From Staphylospora marina (lineage in GTDB: Bacteria; Bacillota; Bacilli; Thermoactinomycetales; Thermoactinomycetaceae): 64,000 nucleotides of DNA. Of the stretch, positions 14,870-23,364 are shown piece by piece (within the stretch, counting starts at the first letter, position 1; each line of letters starts with the position of its first letter). The DNA is taken from positions 600,001 to 664,000 of the forward strand of contig NZ_CP034118.1 of assembly GCF_003856495.1 (NCBI RefSeq), read 5' to 3'. The notes under the pieces are model-generated. The model did no database searches. It was not told where the DNA came from and worked only from the letters and a program-made list of their open reading frames with translations. A program made the translations under genes and the position numbers.

Positions 14870-14948
14870 GAGGTTTCAGGTGTGGGAACGGCGTGATGTT
14901 TGACTGAGTCATTCTAAATTTCCGCCCGAATGAAAAAGTGTTCGGAAA
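14800..14948. repeat. Three copies of an 11-mer around the cas6 end and CRISPR leader
   Basis: TTTCCGAACAC occurs at 14800-14810 and, inverted, as GTGTTCGGAAA at 14837-14847 and 14938-14948. The first two form a perfect 12-bp stem (14801-14812 with 14835-14846) spanning the end of cas6. The third lies 43 bases before the first CRISPR repeat. Binding by a regulator or a role in leader recognition are both possible. No T-run follows, so it is not a standard terminator. Confidence 0.75.
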
Positions 14949-14991
14949 GTCCAAGAGAAAGGCAATCAAAACAAGGGTTTCGGCGAACGCC
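14870..14991 (+). promoter_or_regulatory. CRISPR leader
   Basis: These 122 bases lie between cas6 and the first repeat. They contain a perfect palindrome TGACTGAGTCA (14901-14911), one copy of the 11-mer GTGTTCGGAAA, and a repeat-proximal 21 bases (14971-14991) almost identical to those before the decayed array. The degenerate last repeat lies at the opposite end, so the leader side is here and the array reads on the plus strand. I see no convincing sigma-A promoter, so transcription may enter from the cas operon. Confidence 0.7.
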
Positions 14992-15543
14992 GTCTCAATG
15001 AATACACCTCAGTTAAGAGGATTGAAAGGATATACGGTTTGCCCGGACCTGGAATCCAGTAGAGTCTCAATGAATACACCTCAGTTAAGAGGATTGAAAG
15101 GATGAAGCCGCCGTCATAGTTCAGATGTGCGAACATCGTCTCAATGAATACACCTCAGTTAAGAGGATTGAAAGTGGAGGATTCATCCAACAGACGCCCT
15201 GCCAATTCTGCGGTCTCAATGAATACACCTCAGTTAAGAGGATTGAAAGCCGGTCCCTCGCGGACCAAATCCGGACGGAGCACATGAGTCTCAATGAATA
15301 CACCTCAGTTAAGAGGATTGAAAGGATGCTGCGGGAAGGGCTGAGCTACGACCGGGTGGTCTCAATGAATACACCTCAGTTAAGAGGATTGAAAGGTGCG
15401 GGCATTTAACTGCAAGGCAAAAGGTTGGGAGGTCTCAATGAATACACCTCAGTTAAGAGGATTGAAAGTACGGGAACCTCGCGAAGAAGGGGTGGGGGAT
15501 GTCGGTGCCTCAATGAATACACCTCAAATAAGAATTTTGAAAT
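14992..15543 (+). CRISPR. Type I-D CRISPR array: seven intact 37-bp repeats, one degenerate, seven spacers
   Basis: The 37-base repeat starts GTCTCAATGAATACACCTCA and ends AGAGGATTGAAAG. Identical copies start at 14992, 15064, 15138, 15213, 15288, 15359 and 15432. A terminal copy at 15507-15543 keeps the 5' half but is mutated in the 3' half, as is usual at the trailer end. Spacers are 35, 37, 38, 38, 34, 36 and 38 bases, all different. CCTC and GAGG could form a short stem, and the ending ATTGAAAG gives an 8-nt crRNA handle. The array lies directly behind the I-D operon with the same orientation. Confidence 0.98.
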
Positions 15544-15582
15544 CTCATTCAGAGTTCAGAGAACAAAACAGAGGGGAATATC

Positions 15583-16488
15583 ATGAATCTGTCTGACGTT
15601 TTCAAGAAGAAGTTTTTCAACCAACAGTTGCTCCAGGAAGATGACGGTTACATCACAGGTGGAAGTCATGTGTGGCTCGCCCAAACCGATGAGGGGGAAG
15701 TCATCGTTCGCACGTCGGCCATCACCGATCTGGAGAAAGTCCCTTACTGGTACGGAAACCACATCTTGTTCGGCATTGATCCCCGCCGGGTGTTTGTGCT
15801 TGAGAAGTTGAATCGTGAACTGGCTTCGATGACCACCCGCCTGTCGGTTCCGCAGGTTCTGGACAAGGCGTCGCTTCAGGGACATGAATACGTGATCGTG
15901 GAAAAATTGCCGGGAAAAGCATTGGACACATTCAGGGGAATGCCGGACCATCTGATGGAAGACTTCGGAGCATCCATCGCACACATTCATCTCCGGTCGT
16001 TTGACTATTTCGGCGACGTTTCCGGAAGTACGCGCAAACCGTTGACCGATTTCCATGAATGCCTGATTGCGTGCATGACGGAGCTGGTTGAGAAATTTTA
16101 TTCGGAACCGGATGACAAGAGCCGTGGGATTCGGGACATGTTGCCGGAAATTTGTCAGCAAGCCCGATTGCTGCCTGCCCCCTCCTCGTCTTCTTTCGTC
16201 ATGATGGATACGGATCCGTCTCAATTCCTGACCGACGGTGAGCGGGTGACGGCGGTTGTGGATACGGAGAGTTACGTCATCGCCCCGCGGGAACTGGAAT
16301 TGCTCACCCTTGAAATGATTTTTGACGAACAGGCGACGCGGAGCTTCAAAAAGGGATATGCAAGAGTTCTGGAATTCCCGGATCTGTCAACCGTGCGGAC
16401 CGTTTATCGTTACTTTTTGCGTCTGGTGGAAACACAAGGTTCGAGGCCGATGGATGAATGGATGAATCATCCGGCTTTGTTCGGGTGA
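15583..16488 (+). CDS. Aminoglycoside phosphotransferase/kinase-fold protein
   Basis: This 301-residue protein resembles the APH/choline-kinase fold. It shows an N-lobe nucleotide loop and Lys/Arg strand (GGSHVWLAQTDEGEVIVRT), a helix SIAHIHLRSFDYFG, and a C-lobe pair FVMMDTDPSQFL and VTAVVDTESY at the positions of the catalytic and metal-binding loops. The usual HxDxxxxN reads MDTDPSQF, so the Asp is kept but the His and Asn are not; activity is uncertain. Substrate is unknown. It starts 40 bases after the last CRISPR repeat with GAGGGGA upstream and ends at a strong terminator, so array and gene may share a transcript. A link to CRISPR is by position only. Confidence 0.7.
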   Translation: MNLSDVFKKKFFNQQLLQEDDGYITGGSHVWLAQTDEGEVIVRTSAITDLEKVPYWYGNHILFGIDPRRVFVLEKLNRELASMTTRLSVPQVLDKASLQGHEYVIVEKLPGKALDTFRGMPDHLMEDFGASIAHIHLRSFDYFGDVSGSTRKPLTDFHECLIACMTELVEKFYSEPDDKSRGIRDMLPEICQQARLLPAPSSSSFVMMDTDPSQFLTDGERVTAVVDTESYVIAPRELELLTLEMIFDEQATRSFKKGYARVLEFPDLSTVRTVYRYFLRLVETQGSRPMDEWMNHPALFG

Positions 16489-16556
16489 CTTTGTGGGAAT
16501 CGAAACATGGGTGAATCCTTCGGTCAGTGAAAACCGGTTGATTAAGACGGATCTTT

Positions 16557-16589
16557 TCACTCCCTTATCTTGGGATGAGGGAGTTTTTT
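16557..16589 (+). terminator. Rho-independent terminator
   Basis: ACTCCCT pairs with AGGGAGT across a short loop and is followed by TTTTTT. It closes the array/kinase-like gene unit. Confidence 0.85.
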
Positions 16590-16699
16590 CATGCTTTCGT
16601 TGATCATCATATTGGGCCGAAATGACCGTTTTTTCTTTTCTGTTTATGTCAGGAGGAATTCGTTGCTTCCGCGAGAAAAAATTTTCCGAGGTGAAGGGG

Positions 16700-17770
16700 A
16701 TGGACGATCATATTATTCACGAGTTGCTGACTCTTCAAATGGATGGAATCAGGAAATATATCGATCAGCAAGATCATCAGTCTGTAAGAAAAGCCATGAA
16801 TGCGTTGGCCGCTTATTTGATGTCAAGGGGTTTAAAGCCACCGTCAGCTCTCAACCAATGGTTTGAATGGCTTGCGCGACCCGTCGGCACTTGGGTGGAT
16901 TCCTCGCATGAGGATTTGTTCAATTTGGCCGAACCCGTTTTTGACCGGAGAATCAAAGATATCAGTTTCGCTGCCTTTTGCTTCTCGCAAAGGTTCGGTT
17001 CAACGGATGATTATCAGACACGTCCGGTATTGCAGGTGAGAGATCATTGCAAACAACATCATTCGGAAGAAGGGTATGTCCGTTTTCGCTCCATCTTGAC
17101 CCAATCAAAGTTTGCAGTCTTGGACCAGGAGGATTATGTGCGGCTCATTTCCGATGAAAAGGATTTGATCATCAGGGAACAACTGATGAAGTGTTACGAA
17201 CGAATCGACGACTGGAGAGAATACCGGAAGTGTCCACGTTGTGGCTGGACGCTGCATTTTGAACGGGGAGAATGGCGGTGTGGAACATACAATGCTTGCT
17301 GGAAGGTTTCAAAGCACGGGTTTATACATCCCAAAGCCTTTCGCTTCAAAAAGGGCAGCCGTGTGTATCGATTGAAGCCGGGGATTCACCGCTCGGTGCT
17401 TGTTCCCGGGTTACCGGAGCAGAGAATTTACGAAAAAGTAAGAAAAACATATCCCCAAGCCGAATTGTACCCCAATTTTGATCACGACGGAGACATCCGG
17501 GTTGATCTTGGAGGATGCAGGGTTCTGTTTGATGTGAAGAGTTACCTGAGTCCGCACGGTTTGGCGAAGCATCTTGAGTTATCGAAAAATGGAGAGAATG
17601 TACAGGTCATCGTGATCCCTTCAGAATATGAAGTAGAGGGCGGACCTCTTTATGTGAAGAGGCTGAAGAGCCGTTTGTCCGGACGGAAGGATCTGCAAAT
17701 CATTTCTGAGAGGAAAATCATCAGGTACTTGAAGGAGAAGGAACGTCGTGAACAGATTCAATGTGTTTGA
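16700..17770 (+). CDS. pPIWI-RE module restriction endonuclease-like protein (REase_pPIWI_RE)
   Basis: This 356-residue protein is gene 1 of the pPIWI-RE trio. A helical N-terminal region precedes a zinc ribbon at C178, C181, C194 and C200 (KCPRCGWTL ... WRCGTYNAC). A PD-(D/E)xK nuclease core follows: IRVDL with D269, then VLFDVKSY with D278 and K280. The combination of zinc ribbon, REase and a DinG-type helicase plus PIWI protein downstream defines the family described computationally as pPIWI-RE. ATG 16700 (MDDHIIHELL) has GAGGTGA 5 bases upstream; upstream ATGs in frame lack one. Its end overlaps the helicase start by 23 bases. Confidence 0.85.
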   Translation: MDDHIIHELLTLQMDGIRKYIDQQDHQSVRKAMNALAAYLMSRGLKPPSALNQWFEWLARPVGTWVDSSHEDLFNLAEPVFDRRIKDISFAAFCFSQRFGSTDDYQTRPVLQVRDHCKQHHSEEGYVRFRSILTQSKFAVLDQEDYVRLISDEKDLIIREQLMKCYERIDDWREYRKCPRCGWTLHFERGEWRCGTYNACWKVSKHGFIHPKAFRFKKGSRVYRLKPGIHRSVLVPGLPEQRIYEKVRKTYPQAELYPNFDHDGDIRVDLGGCRVLFDVKSYLSPHGLAKHLELSKNGENVQVIVIPSEYEVEGGPLYVKRLKSRLSGRKDLQIISERKIIRYLKEKERREQIQCV

Positions 17771-20700
17771 ATGGCTTTGTGAGCTGACTTCAAAAGAATA
17801 TGTGGAAAGGATGTTCCCGGATAAGAAAGCCGTGAGACGGATGTTGGCGGTGGAATTCGTGCTGTTTGCCATGCATGAACACAAATTGGACGCTTGGTTT
17901 CCGTTGGAGGATGGAGAAGTGTTCGCCAGCGGATGGCACAAGTTGTATGCGGAACATGATTCAATCAGACGGGTCGCGGAAAGAATCCGTGTGTTGACCA
18001 GGGGTTATCAACTCAAGAAATGGAAAGACTGGCTCGGCGAATATCAGCAAATCCCGAGAAACTATCGGCTGTTTGATGTACATATCGGATCCCGAACGAA
18101 GCTTGAGAAGATGGAATTTTCTCCCGTTTCCTGTTCCGATCGCGAATGGTATTACCGCATGATGCTCGAACAGGAGATTCCTTGTGTACCAGTCAGGATA
18201 AAGTTGGCTGAAAGAGGAAAAACGTATGATTATTTGCGAGGCCAAGCGGCAATTCCGGTGAAAATACCCGAGGGGTTGCAAACGACTGCGCTCAAGACCG
18301 GGGTTCTTCCGAGAACCAAAAAAACCGGAATAAAGATGAGGAATGATCTTGGTCCCATCGGAAGGGAAATGGATGGACGTCTTCAGGATAAAGGAAAGAA
18401 GCCTGTATACGAGGAGCGTTTGAAGAATATTGAGTTGGTTCCATTGTCTCCTGATCAATCGTTTGAGTATGCAAACATTCTGCACATCCTTGGGGGATTG
18501 GGAGCCGGAAAGTCGACGTTTGTAACGGCTCAGGCATATGCTCTTGCCGTTTATGAGGGTGCCAAAGTCGGGATTGTTGAAACCAGAGTGGATGATGTCC
18601 TTGACAAAGCGCGTGAGCTTCGGGATCTGGGACTCCGCGTGGTCACCTTCGTGGGCAAAAGTGAAAGAGCGGAATATGAGAAGCGAATCATGGCCAACCA
18701 ATCGATCGAACAACTCATTGATGATCAACGTCTGGAAGATGTATCCTCCTTCTGTGCCATTCACGCGTTGGCCGGTGACCATACACCGTCTGACCGGTAT
18801 CCCTGTACTTCTCTTAATCTCCGAGACCAGGAATCCAACAGGAAAAAGAACAGGCAGTTCATGTGTCCGCTATGGAATCAATGCGGTTTGTATCATCATT
18901 ATCATGAATTGGAACAAGCCGATGTCTACATCGCAACTCCGGCGGCATTGGTGCACATGATGGCTCCCCCTCAACGTTTTCCGCGCAAAACGGTATATGA
19001 GTTGTTTTATGAACTTACGGACGTTGTCTTTGTGGATGAAGCTGATCACGTGCAGTACAACCTGGATCAAGCATTTATGATGGAGATTCCCTTGGTCGGA
19101 GATCCCGACACGCTTGTTGAAAAAGTGCTTCAAAAAGTGATTCGTCAGACTTCCGGTATTCACAAGAAAGTTGTCGACGAGTACATAAATGCAACAATGA
19201 GTTTTGTTCGAGCTGCCAGGGCTGTCTATCGGGTTGTCGAGTCGAATGCAAGACTCAGGAATCGGTTGAAGAGACAGACCGTATTCAAAAACGCATGGTT
19301 GGATCAATTGCAACATAATTTGGAATCTTGGATGATACCGGAAAAGAACAAACAACATATCAAGAGTTTGTTGAAGAAGTGGAGCACTCATCCAGATCCG
19401 AACCATCAGGTATGGAATCACGACGAAAAATTGGCCAGAACAATAGGACAATTCATGGATGGAAAAGGAAAGTTGGAAGAAGTCTTGAATACGGATCTGA
19501 TCGTACTGACGGACGAAAAAGCGGAGAATTTGGAAGCCGAATGGCGTTTTGGATTTTGGCTTTGTTCTTTGGAATATTGGCTTTCTTATCTTGAGAGAAA
19601 CGAAGATGAGGTTCGGCAAGAACTGGAAGATTTCTCTGCGGATCTTCCGTTCCGGATGAAGAAGAACGTTCTGGTTTCATATCTCCCTCGTGCCATGACC
19701 GGAGTGCAGATCGGGTACCAGTGGGTGGACCGATCCGAACATGGGAAGACGACGCACGTGATCAAAATGTTTGCCTATGAAGCGGTGGGACGTGAATTGT
19801 TGTATCAATGGCCTTCTTTCTTTGAACACGCCGGATTGGGGCCGGGGCCGTCGGTTGTTTTGCTTTCCGGGACCACCTTGTCACCGGTGAACACTCCCTA
19901 CACTCTTTCGTGGAGTCCCCAATGGTTGTTGAGATCTCCCAACCAATCCGAACGACTGGACCAGATGCTTTGGAACAAAACGCAAATCAAGATCTCCGGT
20001 CAGCCCTTGAATCAACGGGTTCGCAACCTGAAGTCGCTGACCCGAAGCATCATGGAAGAGATTCCGAAAGAGATGGAGAGATGGAAGAAAGAAGGCAGGA
20101 AGCGAAGGATTCTGTGTGTTGTCAATTCATATGACGATTGCGAGGTTGTCCGGGAAACGCTTCAACCGCTGATGATCAGGGATGGATTGAACATTCATTC
20201 TTTGGCAAAGGAATCGGTTCATCCGGGGCAAATCACCCGAAGCGAGTTGATCCAACAGGCTTCATCCTCAGATGTGTTGATTGCGCCGATTGGCGCCTTG
20301 AACCGGGGGGTGAATTTGGTGGATCCGAACGGAAAGGCTCTGTTTGGAACCGCGTTTTTTCTGGCTCGCCCCTATCCCTCACCGGAAAATGTGGAATTCA
20401 TGCTCATCGCCTTGCACAGTTTGATGGACGGAGAATTGGAACGAATCCAGAGAAGCCGACATGCATCACCGCTCGCCAAGTTGAAAAAATTGAGGAGAAC
20501 CGCACATGTGATTTTTCAGGATATGATCGCAACTCCTGACTACTGGTCGGGATTACCGGAGCAGAAAAGGAACGTGTTGGCTTGGGTGCTGTTCGTGAAT
20601 GTCTGGCAGATGATCGGGCGTTTGGTTCGAGGTGGAGAGCCGGCACGCGTGTATTATTGCGATGCATCCTTTTACGAACCAAGCGAGCATGCACCCACCA

Positions 20701-20837
20701 TCTTGGAAGTGTGGCAACGGTTGTTGAGCGAATCAAATCGGGATGAGTACCGGGACCTCTACGGGCCTTTCACGGATTCTCTGAACAAATTGCTTTCGCA
20801 TCGATGGGCGGACGAGGAGGAAGAGGAATTTGGATGA
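17748..20837 (+). CDS. pPIWI-RE module DinG-type helicase (pPIWI_RE_Z fused to SF2 helicase)
   Basis: This 1029-residue protein is gene 2 of the trio. An N-terminal module of about 230 residues (pPIWI_RE_Z-like) precedes an XPD/DinG-like SF2 helicase. Walker A is GGLGAGKST near residues 249-257 and the DEAD-like box is VFVDEADH near 427-434. Motif VI is QMIGRLVRGG near 960. Four cysteines C336, C353, C373 and C379 between motifs I and II match the iron-sulfur cluster of DinG/XPD helicases. Such enzymes unwind DNA or R-loops 5' to 3'. The start is GTG 17748 with AAGGAG upstream; its end overlaps the PIWI gene by 8 bases, so the three proteins are made together. Confidence 0.87.
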   Translation: MNRFNVFEWLCELTSKEYVERMFPDKKAVRRMLAVEFVLFAMHEHKLDAWFPLEDGEVFASGWHKLYAEHDSIRRVAERIRVLTRGYQLKKWKDWLGEYQQIPRNYRLFDVHIGSRTKLEKMEFSPVSCSDREWYYRMMLEQEIPCVPVRIKLAERGKTYDYLRGQAAIPVKIPEGLQTTALKTGVLPRTKKTGIKMRNDLGPIGREMDGRLQDKGKKPVYEERLKNIELVPLSPDQSFEYANILHILGGLGAGKSTFVTAQAYALAVYEGAKVGIVETRVDDVLDKARELRDLGLRVVTFVGKSERAEYEKRIMANQSIEQLIDDQRLEDVSSFCAIHALAGDHTPSDRYPCTSLNLRDQESNRKKNRQFMCPLWNQCGLYHHYHELEQADVYIATPAALVHMMAPPQRFPRKTVYELFYELTDVVFVDEADHVQYNLDQAFMMEIPLVGDPDTLVEKVLQKVIRQTSGIHKKVVDEYINATMSFVRAARAVYRVVESNARLRNRLKRQTVFKNAWLDQLQHNLESWMIPEKNKQHIKSLLKKWSTHPDPNHQVWNHDEKLARTIGQFMDGKGKLEEVLNTDLIVLTDEKAENLEAEWRFGFWLCSLEYWLSYLERNEDEVRQELEDFSADLPFRMKKNVLVSYLPRAMTGVQIGYQWVDRSEHGKTTHVIKMFAYEAVGRELLYQWPSFFEHAGLGPGPSVVLLSGTTLSPVNTPYTLSWSPQWLLRSPNQSERLDQMLWNKTQIKISGQPLNQRVRNLKSLTRSIMEEIPKEMERWKKEGRKRRILCVVNSYDDCEVVRETLQPLMIRDGLNIHSLAKESVHPGQITRSELIQQASSSDVLIAPIGALNRGVNLVDPNGKALFGTAFFLARPYPSPENVEFMLIALHSLMDGELERIQRSRHASPLAKLKKLRRTAHVIFQDMIATPDYWSGLPEQKRNVLAWVLFVNVWQMIGRLVRGGEPARVYYCDASFYEPSEHAPTILEVWQRLLSESNRDEYRDLYGPFTDSLNKLLSHRWADEEEEEFG

Positions 20838-23208
20838 TCAAAAGCATTATCTCGAATTCATGGCGGTGGATGTGACGGAGTTTGTGCCTGAGGATGATAT
20901 ACATGTTTTTTATTGCCCCGAAAGTTGGATTGAGCAGCTGTCGGCGGGAGACGGGGGATATAAGCTGAAACTTCGATCAATCGGTGACGAGTTGAGCTTG
21001 TTTCGTCCGGAGCTACTGAGCTGTTCGTTCAAAAGAAGAGCGGTGATCGGGGAAGCGCCGATGTTTTATTCCTTGGATGTATTGCCGGTCGGGGAGATTC
21101 ATGAACACTTTGTCAGACACGGGAGGGCTTCTGAAAAAGGTTTCCGGCTGAGGGACACGGGAAGATGGGAAAAACTTGACGTCACGCATCGACCGCTTCT
21201 TTTTGAATGGCTTCCGGGGTATTTGGCCCGAAAATTCGTCGAACGGAGACCGGTCTATGAAGTACGTGACAAAAATGGTGTTGTGTTGGCGGAACTCGAT
21301 TTTTGTCTTGTAAAAAAATACGGAGAGGTTGGTTGTATCACCAGACCCTGTGAGCTGGACGGAAAGTACTATTCATATGCCGTATATTTTTCCATCCAAA
21401 CGTTTCCTCATCGACCCGGCAGGTTTTATCTGTTCGTAAAACCTGTTCTTCATCGATATGTTTCAAGGTCGTTGAATGATCGAAAAATGTTGAGGAGAAT
21501 CAAACGCACCAGTGTATTTTTGCGGTTGAACCGAAGTGTGCTTCACCCTTTTGTGTCGCTGGAAGCAAAAAAAGCCGACCAACGTGGCGAATCCGCAGCA
21601 TTGATGGAGTGGGAGAGACCCAAAGTTGTGGAGGATGTGAATCGGGTTTGCGAACATCCTCTCACTTGGGAATCATTGCTGAACAATCCGGTATCCTGGA
21701 TGAATCACCAGGGAGAAATGTCTGCGTTGATGTTGTATAACCCCAACACTTTTGTTCAGGGTCATGACATCATTGCTTCCGGATTGGGGTTGCCGGACAG
21801 GCGAAGGCTGTATGAGTTGGTTCGGAATGTGTTGGCATTGCCGCCGTCGCTGGTGACCACCAAAACCGTCATGCAAAAAACAAGCAACGTGAAATTCTTT
21901 CCGCTTGTCACATCCGAGCCGTTAAAAATCGATGTTCAGTGCCATGTCACGAAATCCCATTTTGACGCCCTGATCCAATCGTTGTCCAAGACGGATGAGG
22001 ACGCTCTGCCATTGTCGTCGGGATGCAGGCAAATGGAAGACTGTTCATTTATGCTTGACACCGACAAACATCCCTTGATTCTGAGACTCAGGCATATTCC
22101 GGAAAGTCATGTGGTTCGGGAGATCAACCGGCACGATCCCTCCAGAACCGTCACAGAAATCAGAAGGTATATCCGTACATGTATCGAACCGGGAGATCAT
22201 TTGAAAGCAGCCATCATTGAAATCAAAGACAAAGACAAGTGGTCATCAGATCAGTTGGATCCGAAAGAATTCGTACGGTATGCATTTTGGGAAGAAGGCG
22301 TTCTCACCCAGTTCATAACGGACGAAGAGCAAAGTCTTTCACATCGGGCACACAGTGCCGTTTCAGATCTTCTCAAGGACTTCGGAGTGTTTCGTCAGTG
22401 CCTGAAAATACCTGAAGATGGATCAAAATGGCTGTTTGTAAAAGGAAGCGGAAAATCAACACATCCAAAAGTTTGGATTGCCAGACTGATGGGGAATCGA
22501 GTGGATTTTTGTTTGCAGGATTCCCGTTTGGGATGGCAATCAGCACACGAGTTGGTTTTGAATGCCGAAGGCCTCAGACGGAGTTTGTATTGCCAAAGAA
22601 GCACCAAAAACAAACGGGATTTTGTGGATTTTATTGAGGAGGTATTGAGCATAGAGTTGGAGAGTGGTTGCGAAAACCTGTTTGTTGTCTTTGACCGGGG
22701 CACTTTGTCCAAACTGTACGACCCGGTGCAAAACAAATGCCTGCTGGAAGGCAAGTGGCGATTTGAACGCAAGGCTCTTCTGGATGATCCGCGGTTGAAG
22801 ATCATCCGCATGAGTGATTCAACATCGCCGGCAGTACCCGAGTATATCAGCAGAACAAAGTCGAAACCCATGGATCATTTTTCGTCTGGGCTTTACATTT
22901 CGGAAGACATCTATTACAGCTTGGGACCAAAAGGTGATACCATTCGGTTTTCGCCAAAAGTCGAAAGATCATTTACCGTGGATGAATTCCTCCGTCAACC
23001 GAACTTGCAGGAATTTTTCCCGGTTGGAACCCATTGGGACAAAAGAGCGAAAACCGATGCAGTCATTCATTTGCACCGATGGAGAAGAGCCTCCGTCACA
23101 TACAAGCATGCGACCATTTATCCTGCTCCGATGCATTCGCTGGAGACCATTGAGAAGTACATGTCAATGTTTCTGACCGTCGAAGCTCAAAAAATGTCCT
23201 TCCAATAA
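20830..23208 (+). CDS. pPIWI-RE family PIWI/RNase H-fold protein
   Basis: This 792-residue protein is gene 3 of the trio. The N-terminal half corresponds to the pPIWI_RE_X region. The C-terminal half is an RNase H-fold PIWI domain: strand GCENLFVVFDRGTLSKLYDP, the segment LKIIRMSDSTSPAVPEYI, SGLYISEDIYYSLGP, and the C-terminal HATIYPAPMHSLETIEKYMS. pPIWI-RE proteins lack the usual Argonaute PAZ and MID layout and carry conserved Arg and Glu residues that give the family its name. A guide-dependent or R-loop-directed role with the REase and helicase is predicted; I know of little direct experimental work. The start is TTG 20830 after a GAGGAGG/AGAGGA region, overlapping the helicase stop. A terminator follows. 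Confidence 0.87.
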   Translation: MDDQKHYLEFMAVDVTEFVPEDDIHVFYCPESWIEQLSAGDGGYKLKLRSIGDELSLFRPELLSCSFKRRAVIGEAPMFYSLDVLPVGEIHEHFVRHGRASEKGFRLRDTGRWEKLDVTHRPLLFEWLPGYLARKFVERRPVYEVRDKNGVVLAELDFCLVKKYGEVGCITRPCELDGKYYSYAVYFSIQTFPHRPGRFYLFVKPVLHRYVSRSLNDRKMLRRIKRTSVFLRLNRSVLHPFVSLEAKKADQRGESAALMEWERPKVVEDVNRVCEHPLTWESLLNNPVSWMNHQGEMSALMLYNPNTFVQGHDIIASGLGLPDRRRLYELVRNVLALPPSLVTTKTVMQKTSNVKFFPLVTSEPLKIDVQCHVTKSHFDALIQSLSKTDEDALPLSSGCRQMEDCSFMLDTDKHPLILRLRHIPESHVVREINRHDPSRTVTEIRRYIRTCIEPGDHLKAAIIEIKDKDKWSSDQLDPKEFVRYAFWEEGVLTQFITDEEQSLSHRAHSAVSDLLKDFGVFRQCLKIPEDGSKWLFVKGSGKSTHPKVWIARLMGNRVDFCLQDSRLGWQSAHELVLNAEGLRRSLYCQRSTKNKRDFVDFIEEVLSIELESGCENLFVVFDRGTLSKLYDPVQNKCLLEGKWRFERKALLDDPRLKIIRMSDSTSPAVPEYISRTKSKPMDHFSSGLYISEDIYYSLGPKGDTIRFSPKVERSFTVDEFLRQPNLQEFFPVGTHWDKRAKTDAVIHLHRWRRASVTYKHATIYPAPMHSLETIEKYMSMFLTVEAQKMSFQ

Positions 23209-23223
23209 ACACTTATTGTTGGA

Positions 23224-23251
23224 CCCCTTGGCAATCCAAGGGGGCTTTTTT
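23224..23251 (+). terminator. Rho-independent terminator after the pPIWI-RE operon
   Basis: CCCCTTGG (23224-23231) pairs with CCAAGGGG (23236-23243), followed by a run of T. It marks the right end of the AT-richer island. Confidence 0.9.
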
Positions 23252-23364
23252 TGAATGGGTTGCGTATCTATTTCCATGTTTCATTCGTTTACCTTCAAAA
23301 GGAGAAATGGGGTGTACCACTTCGCATCGGTCGGGAAAAAAACCGAATGGGAGGAGGAGACCGG

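Noticed and set aside
15125-15596. Plus and minus ORFs over the CRISPR array (repeated NEYTSVKRIE and MNTPQLRGLK peptides)
   Set aside because: They are translations of the repeats and have no ribosome sites.
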